Shown here: in pieces, positions 47,493 through 56,142 of the stretch
Numbering within the stretch: the stretch's first letter is position 1
Layout of the letters: every line of letters starts with the position of its first letter
From: Rhodalgimonas zhirmunskyi
Lineage (GTDB): Bacteria > Pseudomonadota > Alphaproteobacteria > Rhodobacterales > Rhodobacteraceae
Direction of reading: 5' to 3'
Assembly (NCBI GenBank): GCA_030848925.1
Contig: JANFFA010000005.1
Span: forward strand, 186,001-250,000
DNA length: 64,000 nt
Translations under genes and position numbers: made by a program
Notes under the pieces: model-generated
What the model was told of the DNA's origin: nothing
The model's database searches: none
Seen by the model: only the letters and a program-made list of their open reading frames with translations

Positions 47493-47650
47493 GCCGGGGG
47501 CGCGCAACGCCCGGAGAGGTTAACCATTCCGATCCGGAATAGGTGGGGGTGTCTGCGATCCGTCTGCACCGTGGCTGCGATCTGTCGGGCGTTTCGGGGC
47601 GGTTTTGCCGGGCTTGAAACGGTTAATGAGGGGCGCGGTGGTTTGCTCCC

Positions 47651-47704
47651 CTCCCCCCTGAGGCGGCGGCCCACCCGCCCGCCCCCGACCGCCTCAGGGG
47701 GGAG
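47651..47704. repeat. Perfect 16-bp inverted repeat
   Basis: CTCCCCCCTGAGGCGG (47651-47666) is exactly complementary to CCGCCTCAGGGGGGAG (47689-47704), with a C-rich 22-nt loop. No T-run follows on either strand. It lies 160 bp after the HAD gene and 210 bp before the mttB-like gene. Confidence 0.93.
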
Positions 47705-47759
47705 GAGGCGGGTGGTGTGCCCGGGTTTCCAGCTGTCGGGAGTGGGGCCGGGGGCGGGA

Positions 47760-47784
47760 CGGGGTATTTTGGGCCATGAAAGAG
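47760..47784 (+). repeat. Intergenic repeat core, N6 variant
   Basis: CGGGGTATTT-N6-ATGAAAG is the same variant as at 37148-37172. No GGGGGC hairpin is attached, though GC-rich sequence precedes it. Confidence 0.68.
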
Positions 47785-47915
47785 CGGGCAGGCCGGCATG
47801 GTGCTTTGCATTTGCGGGTTTTCGTAGGTTGAAAGCGACAGGATCGGTCGCGGATGGATCGGAATGGGGGCGGGGGCTGCGGTTTCATCGAAGGATCGAA
47901 ACCGGAGGATCCGAG

Positions 47916-49463
47916 ATGGCGGAACGGCGAAGAAGTGGGGGGCGCAAGGGACATGCGGCCCGGCGGGGCAGTGCCGTGATCGAACAGATGCCGTGGCGCT
48001 TGCCGATCAATCGTGACAAGCCGGTGGAGCCGCTGAGCGAGGAAGGCGTGGCGGCGCTGCACGAAGGGGCGATGCGGATCCTTGAAGAGATCGGGATCGA
48101 GATCCTCAACCCTGAGGCGCTGGAGATTTTCCGCGAGGCGGGAGCGATCATCGAAGGCGATAACGTGCGGCTGGGGCGCGATTTCGTGATGGAGATGGTG
48201 GCCAAGGCCCCGTCACAATGGACGATGACGCCGCGCAACCCCGAACGCGAACTGGTGATCGGGGGCGAGTATATCCTGTTCGGCAATGTCTCGTCGCCGC
48301 CGAATTTCTGGAGCCTCGAGACCGGGCGCAAGGTGCCGGGGACGCGGGCGCAATGCGCCGAGTTGATCAAGCTGAGTCAGTATTTCAACTGTATCCATTT
48401 TGTCGGGGGCTATCCGGTGGAGCCGCAGGACATCCACGCGAGCGTGCGGCATCTGGATGTGCTGTTCGACAAGCTGACGCTGTGTGACAAGGTGGTGCAC
48501 ACCTATTCGCTTGGGCGCGAGCGGGTCGAGGACGGGATGGAGATGGTGCGGATCGCTGGCGGGTTGAGCCGCGAGGAGTTCGAGGAAAAGCCGCGGCTTT
48601 ATACCAACATCAATTCGACATCGCCCCTGAAGCACGATCATCCGATGCTGGATGGGTGGATGCGGATGGCGCGGGCCAATCAGGGGCTTGTGGTGACGCC
48701 CTTCACGCTGGCCGGGGCGATGGCGCCGGTGACGATGGCGGGGGCGGTGGCGCAATCGCTGGCGGAGGCGCTGATCGCGGTGGCGCTGGCGCAGTATATC
48801 CGGCCCGGGGCGGCCTGTGCGATTGGCACGTTTACCTCGAACGTCGATATGAAGAGCGGCGCGCCCGCCTTCGGCACGCCGGAATACATGCGCGCGACCC
48901 AGATGACCGGGCAGATGGCACGGTTCTACGGCTTGCCGCTGCGCTCTTCGGGGGTGTGTGCCGCGAATGTGCCGGACGGGCAGGCGATGTGGGAAACCTC
49001 GAACTCGCTCTGGGCGGCGGTGCAGTCGGGCACCAACATGGTGTATCACGCGGCGGGGTGGCTGGAGGGCGGGCTGATCGCCAGCCCCGAGAAGTTTTTG
49101 ATGGATTGCGAGATGTTGCAGCAGATGCAGCGCTACATGGAGCCGGAGGTGTGGGCCACGGGGCCTGACGAGATCGCGCTGGATGCGATTGCCGAGGTCG
49201 GTGGGCAGGGGCATTTCTTTGGCCTGCAACACACGCAGGACCGCTATACCACGGCGTTTTACCAGCCGTTCCTGAGCGATTGGCGCAATTTCGAGGGCTG
49301 GGAGCAGGCCGGCGGGATCTGGACCGCGGAGCGGGCGCATCACCTTTACAAGCGGATCATCGAAGACTTCGAGGCGCCGGAGCTGGCCCCGGATCGGCGC
49401 GAGGCGCTGGAGGCCTTCGTGGCGCGGCGCAAGGAAGAGGGCGGGGCGCCGACGGATTACTGA
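47916..49463 (+). CDS. Trimethylamine methyltransferase (MttB) family protein, non-pyrrolysine
   Basis: A 515-residue TIM-barrel methyltransferase of the MttB superfamily. There is no in-frame amber codon, so it belongs to the large non-pyrrolysine branch that includes glycine betaine methyltransferase. Family blocks: EEGVAALHEGAMRILEEIGI, FTLAGAMAPVTMAGAVAQS and GQGHFFGLQHTQDRYTTAFY. Relatives pass a methyl group from a quaternary amine to a corrinoid protein; no corrinoid partner gene is in the window. GGAGG lies 7 nt before ATG 47916. The first 25 residues are Arg-rich. Confidence 0.88.
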   Translation: MAERRRSGGRKGHAARRGSAVIEQMPWRLPINRDKPVEPLSEEGVAALHEGAMRILEEIGIEILNPEALEIFREAGAIIEGDNVRLGRDFVMEMVAKAPSQWTMTPRNPERELVIGGEYILFGNVSSPPNFWSLETGRKVPGTRAQCAELIKLSQYFNCIHFVGGYPVEPQDIHASVRHLDVLFDKLTLCDKVVHTYSLGRERVEDGMEMVRIAGGLSREEFEEKPRLYTNINSTSPLKHDHPMLDGWMRMARANQGLVVTPFTLAGAMAPVTMAGAVAQSLAEALIAVALAQYIRPGAACAIGTFTSNVDMKSGAPAFGTPEYMRATQMTGQMARFYGLPLRSSGVCAANVPDGQAMWETSNSLWAAVQSGTNMVYHAAGWLEGGLIASPEKFLMDCEMLQQMQRYMEPEVWATGPDEIALDAIAEVGGQGHFFGLQHTQDRYTTAFYQPFLSDWRNFEGWEQAGGIWTAERAHHLYKRIIEDFEAPELAPDRREALEAFVARRKEEGGAPTDY

Positions 49464-49597
49464 GCTGTCGGGCGTGGTGTGTTTTGGCGGGTCTTTTGGG
49501 GGGCGGCAACTGGACGGGCCCTGACACGCTCGCCGCCGTGGCTTGCGCGTTGCGTGTTGGCGGGCGAGACTGTGACCTTTCATAGGGAGCAGGATGG

Positions 49598-50581
49598 ATG
49601 AGCGGGACAAGGATCGTCGTGGCTGGAGCCGGGGCCATCGGGCTTTTTGTCGGGGGGCTGCTGGCGGCAGCGGGACGTGATGTTGCGTTTCTGGGCCGGG
49701 CGCGGATCGCGGCGGAGATTGCCGAACATGGGCTTCACCTGAGCGATATTGAGGGCGGGGCATGGTCGATTGCGCCGGAGGTGAGCGAGGATCCGGCTGT
49801 GCTGGCGGGGGCCGATGTTGTGCTGGTCTGCGTGAAATCGGGGGCGAGTGCGGAGATGGGCGCGTTGATCGCGGCGCATGCGCCCGAGGGGGCGGTCGTG
49901 ATCTCGCTTCAGAACGGGGTGCGCAATGGCGATATTTTGCGCGCGGCATTGCCGGGGCGGGATGTGCGTGCGGGCATGGTGGGGTTCAACGTGGTGGCGC
50001 TGGGACAGGGCCGGTTTCACCGCGCGACGAGTGGGGAGGTCATGATCGGCACGGGGCCGGGGGATTGGGCCGAAGCGCTGGACGTGCCGGGACTCGTTTT
50101 CGAGGATATGCTGGGCTTTGAGGCGGTGCAATGGGGCAAGCTGTTGCTGAACCTGACGAATGCAATCAATGCGCTGTCTGGCCTACCGCTGCGCGAGATG
50201 CTGATGGACCGGGACTGGCGGCGGGTGATGGCGGCGCAGCTTTCCGAGGCCTTGGCGGTGTTGAGCGAGGCGGGGATTGACGCAGCGGTGCCAGCGAAGG
50301 CGCCGGGATGGGCGATCCCCTTTATCCTGCGGTTGCCGACATGGGCGTTTCAGCGGGTGGCGGCGCCGATGTTGCAGGTGGACGGGGCGGCGAAGACCTC
50401 GATGGTGGCGGATCTGGAGGCGGGGCGGCGCACCGAGATCGATGTGTTGCAAGGGGAGATTTTGGCACTGGCTGCAGGTCAGGACCGGGAGATGCCGGTG
50501 ATGACGCGTGTCACGGAAGCGATACGTGCGGCGGAGCGCGACGGGCTAAGGCCCGTCGCGGCGTCGTCGTTGCTGGTGTGA
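49598..50581 (+). CDS. panE: 2-dehydropantoate 2-reductase family protein
   Basis: A 327-residue NADPH oxidoreductase: GTRIVVAGAGAIGLFVGGLL binds NADP, VLVCVKSGASAEMG and SLQNGVRNGDILR are family motifs, and KLLLNLTNAINALSG carries the catalytic Lys. It would reduce ketopantoate in pantothenate synthesis, although paralogues act on other 2-keto acids, so the symbol is tentative. Follows the mttB-like gene by 134 bp. Confidence 0.85.
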   Translation: MSGTRIVVAGAGAIGLFVGGLLAAAGRDVAFLGRARIAAEIAEHGLHLSDIEGGAWSIAPEVSEDPAVLAGADVVLVCVKSGASAEMGALIAAHAPEGAVVISLQNGVRNGDILRAALPGRDVRAGMVGFNVVALGQGRFHRATSGEVMIGTGPGDWAEALDVPGLVFEDMLGFEAVQWGKLLLNLTNAINALSGLPLREMLMDRDWRRVMAAQLSEALAVLSEAGIDAAVPAKAPGWAIPFILRLPTWAFQRVAAPMLQVDGAAKTSMVADLEAGRRTEIDVLQGEILALAAGQDREMPVMTRVTEAIRAAERDGLRPVAASSLLV

Positions 50582-50597
50582 GCAGGGGTGCGCCCGC

Positions 50598-52082
50598 TCA
50601 GGTCACGATGGCGTTGAGGATGTAGAAGATCAGCGCCGACATGACGGCGGCGGCCGGAACCGTGATGACCCATGCCGCGATCACCGTCATGAAATGCGAT
50701 CGGCGGACAAGCTTGCGGCGGCGGCGTTCTTCCGGTGCGATGCGGGCCTCGGCGGGGCGGGTTTCTGCGGATTTGCGCAGGCGGCGCTCGGCATCCCATT
50801 CGCGGAAAAAGCCGACGCCAAAGACGCCGCCGACGGCGATATGGGTGGACGAGACCGGCAGGCCCAGCCACGAGGCGATGATCACGGTGATCGCCGCCGA
50901 GAGCGCGACGCAATAGGCGCGCATCGGGTTGAGCTTGGTGATCTGGCTGCCCACCATGCGGATCAGCTTGGGGCCGAACAGGAACAGGCCGAAGGAAATC
51001 CCCAGCGCGCCGATCACCATGACCCAGTGCGGGATCGCCACCTTGGCGGAAATCCCGCCCTCGGCGGTGGCGTGAACGATGGCGGCAAGCGGGCCGACGG
51101 CGTTGGCCACGTCATTGGCACCATGGGCGAAGCTGAGCAGCGCGGCAGAGATCACCAGCGGCACGCCAAACAGCACCTTGAGCGACTTGTTGCGGTTTTC
51201 CAGCCCCTGCGACTGTCGCCGGATCAGCGGGATGGTCACGAGCCATGCGATCACGCCAAGGGCAAGCCCGATCATGAGCGCGGTGCTCATGTCGATCTTG
51301 ACGATCCGCTTGAGGCCCTTGAGCGCGAGATAGGCCGAAAAGGCACCGGTCATTATGCCGATCAGCACGGGCACCCAGACGCGGGCGGCGGCGATCTTGT
51401 CATCGCGATAGATGATCCGGGCCTTGATGAACCACAGGAACCCGGCGGCCACTACGCCGCCAAGCACCGGAGAAATCACCCAAGAGGCCGCGATCGCGCC
51501 CATGGTGGGCCAGTTCACCGCAGCGAACCCTGCCGCCGCGATGCCCGCGCCCATCACGCCGCCAACGACGGAATGGGTGGTCGAGACGGGCGCGCCGATC
51601 CACGTGGCAAGGTTGACCCAGAGCGCCGCCGAGATCAGCGCCGCCATCATCGCCCAGATGAACACGCGGGTCGTGTCCATCGCATCGGGCGAGATGATGC
51701 CCTTGGAGATGGTCGAGACCACGTCGCCACCGGCAAGTAGCGCGCCGGCGCTTTCGAATACCGCCGCGATGGCGATGGCCCCGCCCATGGTGAGCGCGTT
51801 CGCCCCCACCGCCGGGCCCATGTTGTTGGCCACATCATTGGCACCGATGTTGAGCGCCATGTAGGCCCCGAACACGGCGGCGGCGACAACCACAAGGTTG
51901 ATCGGCGCCTGGCCATAGAACAGCCCCGCCGCGATCCCGGCGATGACGATGAAGGCCAGCGAAATGCCGGGGGCGACCATCGGACGGGCGACATATTGCG
52001 TTGCCGTTTCGAGATGCGACAGGCGATGCAGGTCGCGGTCGAGCGTGTCGAAGTGATCCGGGTCCTGGCTCTGGTTGCTCAT
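50598..52082 (-). CDS. pit: Inorganic phosphate transporter, PiT family
   Basis: A 494-residue membrane carrier with about 11 hydrophobic segments and the two PiT signatures GANDVANNMGPAVG and GANDVANAVGPLAAI, one in each half. It imports phosphate (as metal-phosphate) using the proton gradient. A Pho-box-like element lies ~80-105 bp upstream, which would fit the known repression of low-affinity pit by PhoB in rhizobia. Convergent with panE, with 16 bp between the stops. Confidence 0.96.
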   Translation of the reverse strand: MSNQSQDPDHFDTLDRDLHRLSHLETATQYVARPMVAPGISLAFIVIAGIAAGLFYGQAPINLVVVAAAVFGAYMALNIGANDVANNMGPAVGANALTMGGAIAIAAVFESAGALLAGGDVVSTISKGIISPDAMDTTRVFIWAMMAALISAALWVNLATWIGAPVSTTHSVVGGVMGAGIAAAGFAAVNWPTMGAIAASWVISPVLGGVVAAGFLWFIKARIIYRDDKIAAARVWVPVLIGIMTGAFSAYLALKGLKRIVKIDMSTALMIGLALGVIAWLVTIPLIRRQSQGLENRNKSLKVLFGVPLVISAALLSFAHGANDVANAVGPLAAIVHATAEGGISAKVAIPHWVMVIGALGISFGLFLFGPKLIRMVGSQITKLNPMRAYCVALSAAITVIIASWLGLPVSSTHIAVGGVFGVGFFREWDAERRLRKSAETRPAEARIAPEERRRRKLVRRSHFMTVIAAWVITVPAAAVMSALIFYILNAIVT

Positions 52083-52158
52083 GGTGTCCCCCCATTAGAT
52101 GCAACTGTGGCGATGTTTCCCCATGCGGTAGGCAACTGCCGTCGCCGGATCAACCGCG

Positions 52159-52187
52159 CTGTCATGAAACTATTATCTGTTTGTTAC
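52159..52187 (+). promoter_or_regulatory. Pho-box-like direct repeats upstream of pit
   Basis: CTGTCAT-gaaa-CTATTAT-ctgt-TTGTTAC shows three 7-bp units at 11-bp spacing. The first is a perfect PhoB half-site; the other two are degenerate. The direct repeats run on the plus strand, opposite to pit. Confidence 0.5.
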
Positions 52188-52303
52188 ATTTATGTCGCCG
52201 TTACGGGAGGCTTTTTCGTAAAGGAGGCCGCACGCGCCCCGCAGCGTTTGAAGGACATTCGCGTGGTGAAAGTTTTCGAGCCGCTGGGGGAGGGCAGGCG
52301 GCG

Positions 52304-52334
52304 GGTATGAGTATTTGGAGAAAAATGAAAGGGA
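52304..52334 (+). repeat. Intergenic repeat core, GAGTATTT form
   Basis: ATGAGTATTT-N8-ATGAAAGG is nearly identical to the copies at 28758 and (inverted) 15958. It is preceded by GC-rich sequence but not by the perfect hairpin. Confidence 0.78.
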
Positions 52335-52442
52335 GGGCAGTCCAAAGCGTTTTTGGGCCGGGGGTATGGGCTGGTTTGTGGGGTGATTTCGAGGGCGGCG
52401 CGCTGCGGGCGCGGGCGGGCCGCTATGGAACGCCGCGACGGC

Positions 52443-52481
52443 ATGCCGCAACGGGATGCCGTAACGGGATGCCGAGGCGGG
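52443..52481. repeat. Tandem 13-bp repeat, three units
   Basis: ATGCCGCAACGGG, ATGCCGTAACGGG and ATGCCGAGGCGGG follow each other without gaps just past the NUDIX gene's 3' end. Units 1 and 2 differ at one base; unit 3 differs at three or four. Confidence 0.88.
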
Positions 52482-52504
52482 AGGGGCGGCGAGAACCGGC
52501 CCGA

Positions 52505-52963
52505 TCAGAAGCGGCGCAGGATGTCCTGAAGCTGGGGTTCGCGCACCATGGTGGCGGCTTTTTCCGGGCTGACCCAGCGGCGGGTGCGTTCGGTGGCTTC
52601 GGGGAAGTCGTCTTCGAGTCGGTCGACCTCGACCGGGAAGACGAGCGTTTCGACCGCCACCGGCAGGCCGGATTTCAATTCTTTGTCGTAGGTATAGCTT
52701 CCCAGAACCGGGCCGGATTCGCCCCGGCGCACGCCTGCTTCTTCCCAAGCTTCCTGCATGGCGGCGGAGGCGGCGTCGCGGCCATCCATCGGCCAGCCCT
52801 TGGGGATGATCCAGCGACCGGTGTCGCGCGAGGTGACAAGCAGCACTTTTTTGGCGCCGGTCGCTTCCTTGCGGAAACAGAGCGCGGCGACCTGAAGGCG
52901 TTTTGGACGTTGCAGGAGGGGTTGGACGTAATCCGCCCAAGCCTTTTTCATGGCATTGGTCAT
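52505..52963 (-). CDS. NUDIX hydrolase (diphosphoinositol-type)
   Basis: A 152-residue NUDIX protein with an intact Nudix box, GWPMDGRDAASAAMQEAWEEAG. The surroundings SRDTGRWIIPKGWPMDG and the C-terminal half resemble the DIPP-like group that hydrolyses diadenosine or inositol polyphosphates. The start at 52963 (MTNAMKK) may instead be the Met at 52951. Confidence 0.92.
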   Translation of the reverse strand: MTNAMKKAWADYVQPLLQRPKRLQVAALCFRKEATGAKKVLLVTSRDTGRWIIPKGWPMDGRDAASAAMQEAWEEAGVRRGESGPVLGSYTYDKELKSGLPVAVETLVFPVEVDRLEDDFPEATERTRRWVSPEKAATMVREPQLQDILRRF

Positions 52964-53095
52964 TCTAAGGTACTCTTCACACTGCTCACGGTCTTTTCTT
53001 AACGTGTTGTTGTTTCCTTCAGCATATAGGGGCTCTGACGTGCGAATGCAAAGGATGTGGGGGTTTACGGCCCGCGCGACCCCACGGAACAGGGC

Positions 53096-55552
53096 TTATT
53101 GCCCAGCAGAGCGGCGCTTGGTGCGCAGGGTTGGGTCGGCCTGGGTCGGGTCTTCGGGCCAGGGGTGTTTGGGGTAGCGCGCGCGCATGTCCTTGCGCAC
53201 GTCGCTATAGGAGCCGGACCAGAAGCCGGGAATGTCGAGCGTGGTCTGCACCGGGCGGCGGGCGGGCGAGAGCAGAGTCACGCGCAGCGGCTGTCCGGCC
53301 ACGGTGGGGTGGACCGTCTGGCCGAAGAGTTCCTGCAGGCGAAGCTCGATTTCGGGGTGGTCGCCGGAGTAGCCGATCGGGATCTTGTGGCCCAGCGGCG
53401 TGGTGAAATGCGGCGGGGCGAGGGTATCGAGGCGCTGTGTCTGTTCCCACGAAAGCATGGATTTCAGGGCGGGGAGGAGGTCGAAGCCCTTCCAATCCTG
53501 AGCCGATTTCACGCCTGCAAGGTGCGGGGCGAGCCATGTGTCGAGGGTTTCTACTAGCGCGTCGTCGGACATGTCGGGGAGGTCTTCGCCCGCATCGCGC
53601 GCAAGGGCCACGCGGGCGCGCAGGCGCTGCGCGGCGGGTGAGGGGGCGAGGCCGAGATCGCGCACACCGTCGAGCATGGCGGTGGTGATCGCCTCGGGCG
53701 GGGCGTCTTTCCAGATCCGGTCATCAAGGGTGATTGCGCCGAGGCGTTCTTGGGTGCGGGCGGTGACGCGGCGGTCGCGTTTCACCCAAGTGCAGGTGTC
53801 GATCCACGTAATCTGATCCGCGAAGAGCGCGCGGATGTCGGATGCGGTAATCGCGATGGCCTGTCGGATGCGGGCCTCGCGCGGGTTGCCGTCGGTGTCG
53901 GTGATCACGAGGAAGGGCGCATTGGCCAGCGGATCGGCCTCGTCGAGCACCGCGCCCTTGCCGCCCGAGAGGAGATAGCGCGGGATATCGCCCTTGCGGC
54001 GCTGACCGATGCGGTCAGGGTATGCGAGGGCGGCCATTTCGGCGGGGCTGAGCGTGGCTTGCGGTTTGGGCTTCGCGGTTTTGGAAAGGCGTTTGGCCTC
54101 GGTTCGGATGCGCTCAAGCGCGGGGCGGTTGATCTGGTGGGGCCGTTCGCGGGTGAAGCGGGCGGGATCACGCAGGGCGTCGAGCCTGAGCGAGAGGTCG
54201 GCGGGGGCGCTGCGTGCGAGCGGATCACGATCAGAGAGGAGCGCGGCGAGGGGGGCGGCACCGGGGCCGGCCAGCGCCAGCATATGGGCGAGGCGGGGGT
54301 GCAGCGGCAGCTTGGCGAGCTGTTTGCCGTGGGGGGTGATGCGGTTGGCGTGATCCAGCGCGCCGAGGGAGGTGAGAAGCGCCTGTGCCTCGGCCATGGC
54401 GCCGGGGCCCGGCTGGGTGAGGAACGGCAGGTCTTCGGGTGCCGCGCCCCAGAGCGCGAGTTCGAGGGCAAGGGCGGTGAGATCGGCGGCCTCGATCTCG
54501 GCCGGGGGGAAGGGGGCGAGAGCGCCTTCCTCGCCGCGGGTCCAGAGGCGGTAAGCGCGCCCCGGCGCGACGCGACCGGCGCGACCGGCGCGTTGCGTGG
54601 CCTCGGCGCGGGTGACACGCTCGGTCACCAGCCGCGACATGCCCGAGGCCGGATCGAACCGGGCGCGGCGGGCGCGGCCGGCGTCGATGACCACGCGGAT
54701 ATCCTCGATCGTGAGCGAGGTTTCAGCGATCGAGGTGGCGAGCACGATCTTGCGCCCGCGTTGCGCGGGCGCGATGGCGGCGCGTTGCTCGGAAAAGGGC
54801 ATGGCGCCGAACAGCGGGCGCAGGTGGGTGTCGCTTGGCAGGTGGGGTTTCAGCAGCGCCTCGGTGCGGCGAATTTCGCCCTCGCCGGGCAGGAAGACGA
54901 GCACGCCGCCTTGTGTTTCGGCTAGCGCGGCGAGGGTGGTTTGGGCGGTGGCCTCTTCGATCCTTTGGTTTTTAGGCAGGGGCGTGTCGCGCCAGATGGT
55001 TTCGACGGGGAAGGCGCGGCCTTGGGACGTGATCAGCGGGGCCTGCATCAGCTCGGCCAGCGGGGCGGCGTCGAGCGTGGCCGACATCGGCAAAAGGATC
55101 AGGTCGTCGCGCAGCGCCCCGGCGATTTCGAGGCAGAGGGCGAGGCCCAGATCGGCGTTGAGCGAGCGTTCGTGGAATTCATCGAACAGCACCGCGCCGA
55201 TGCCCGTCAGTTCCGGGTCGGACTGGATCATGCGGGTGAGGATGCCTTCGGTGACGACCTCGATCCTGGTGCGCGGGCCGGACTTCGCCTCGCCCCGGAT
55301 GCGGTAACCGACGGTTTCACCCGTCGCCTCGCCCAGCGTTTCGGCCATGCGTTCGGCCGCGGCGCGGGCGGCGAGGCGGCGCGGTTCAAGCATGACGATG
55401 CGGCCCTCGGTAAGCCCCTCGGCCATCAGGGCCAGCGGCACGACGGTGGTCTTGCCCGCGCCCGGTGGGGCTTGCAGCACGGCGCGGCCCTTTTCGCGCA
55501 GGGCAGAGAGCAGGGGCGCGAGCGCCTCGTCTATGGGCAGGCCGGAGATCAT
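53096..55552 (-). CDS. hrpB: ATP-dependent helicase HrpB
   Basis: An 818-residue DEAH/RHA-like helicase: QAPPGAGKTTVVPLAL is motif I, VLFDEFHERSLNADLG motif II (DEFH, as usual in HrpB), ATSIAETSLTIEDIRVVID motif V and RAGRAGRVAPGRAYRLW motif VI. The C-terminal HrpB-specific domain ends near the stop. Biological role unknown; relatives act on RNA. Separated from the NUDIX gene by 132 bp. Confidence 0.96.
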   Translation of the reverse strand: MISGLPIDEALAPLLSALREKGRAVLQAPPGAGKTTVVPLALMAEGLTEGRIVMLEPRRLAARAAAERMAETLGEATGETVGYRIRGEAKSGPRTRIEVVTEGILTRMIQSDPELTGIGAVLFDEFHERSLNADLGLALCLEIAGALRDDLILLPMSATLDAAPLAELMQAPLITSQGRAFPVETIWRDTPLPKNQRIEEATAQTTLAALAETQGGVLVFLPGEGEIRRTEALLKPHLPSDTHLRPLFGAMPFSEQRAAIAPAQRGRKIVLATSIAETSLTIEDIRVVIDAGRARRARFDPASGMSRLVTERVTRAEATQRAGRAGRVAPGRAYRLWTRGEEGALAPFPPAEIEAADLTALALELALWGAAPEDLPFLTQPGPGAMAEAQALLTSLGALDHANRITPHGKQLAKLPLHPRLAHMLALAGPGAAPLAALLSDRDPLARSAPADLSLRLDALRDPARFTRERPHQINRPALERIRTEAKRLSKTAKPKPQATLSPAEMAALAYPDRIGQRRKGDIPRYLLSGGKGAVLDEADPLANAPFLVITDTDGNPREARIRQAIAITASDIRALFADQITWIDTCTWVKRDRRVTARTQERLGAITLDDRIWKDAPPEAITTAMLDGVRDLGLAPSPAAQRLRARVALARDAGEDLPDMSDDALVETLDTWLAPHLAGVKSAQDWKGFDLLPALKSMLSWEQTQRLDTLAPPHFTTPLGHKIPIGYSGDHPEIELRLQELFGQTVHPTVAGQPLRVTLLSPARRPVQTTLDIPGFWSGSYSDVRKDMRARYPKHPWPEDPTQADPTLRTKRRSAGQ

Positions 55553-55631
55553 GGCGCGGTTATGGGGCAGGGCGTGGCGCGCTGCAATGGTGGGCTTGGC
55601 GTCGGGCTTAGTGATGGGCTTAGTGATAGGC

Positions 55632-56012
55632 CTAGCGTCGGGCGATCAGGTCGATCTCGACCAGCGCATCATAGGCGAGGCCGGTGACGCCGACGCAGGT
55701 GCGTGCGGGGCGGCGATCTTGGGGGAAATAGCTGGCGTAGGTGCGGTTCATCTCGTCATAGTCGCGTTTGAAATTGGTCAGGTAGACGCGGGCCATCATC
55801 ACGTTGTCCCATGTCAGGTCGAGGCCGGTGAGGATGATTTCGAGATTGGCCATCACGTTGCGGGTCTGGGCATTGATACCGTCGGGCAGTTGGCCCTTGG
55901 CTTCGGGCGTGTCGGGCATCTGGCCGGTGATGCAGATCAGGCCATCGGCTTCGACCGCGTGGCTGAACGGGGCGACGGGCTGTGGCCCGTTGGTGATCAT
56001 GTGGTGCTTCAT
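55632..56012 (-). CDS. RidA family protein
   Basis: A 126-residue YjgF/YER057c/UK114 protein. RidA-type proteins hydrolyse reactive enamine/imine intermediates from PLP enzymes. GLICITGQMPDTPEAKG, QTRNVMANLEIILTGLDLTWDNV and PARTCVGVTGLAYDALVEIDLIA follow the family order; Arg in ARTCVGV is the usual active-site Arg. Subfamily assignment (RidA versus Rid1-7) cannot be made by eye. Confidence 0.92.
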   Translation of the reverse strand: MKHHMITNGPQPVAPFSHAVEADGLICITGQMPDTPEAKGQLPDGINAQTRNVMANLEIILTGLDLTWDNVMMARVYLTNFKRDYDEMNRTYASYFPQDRRPARTCVGVTGLAYDALVEIDLIARR

Positions 56013-56142
56013 TCCGCTCTCCTTTGGGGGCTCTGGTGAGCATAGGGCGAGATGCGGGCGGAAGAACAGGCTTGCCCGGTCTGGACTTTGACTCCCGCTT
56101 CATTGCATCTGAAGACCGGATGGCGCGAAAAGAGGGCAGAGC

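Larger units (their letters stand above)
47493..47915. other. Structured spacer upstream of the mttB-like gene
   Basis: 423 bp without a gene. It contains a perfect 16-bp palindromic stem (47651-47704), a copy of the repeat core (47760-47784) and a stem-loop directly before the mttB-like ribosome binding site (GGTTTC/GAAACC at 47881-47903). Confidence 0.7.
52083..52504. other. Spacer between pit and NUDIX gene
   Basis: 422 bp without a gene, holding a Pho-box-like site (52159-52187), a repeat core (52304-52334) and a 13-bp tandem repeat (52443-52481). The pit promoter must be here. Confidence 0.7.

Noticed and set aside
48213-49949. 578-codon open frame antisense to the mttB-like gene
   Set aside because: Arg/His/Pro-rich shadow of the real gene.
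53750-54925. 391-codon open frame antisense to hrpB
   Set aside because: Shadow; no motif.
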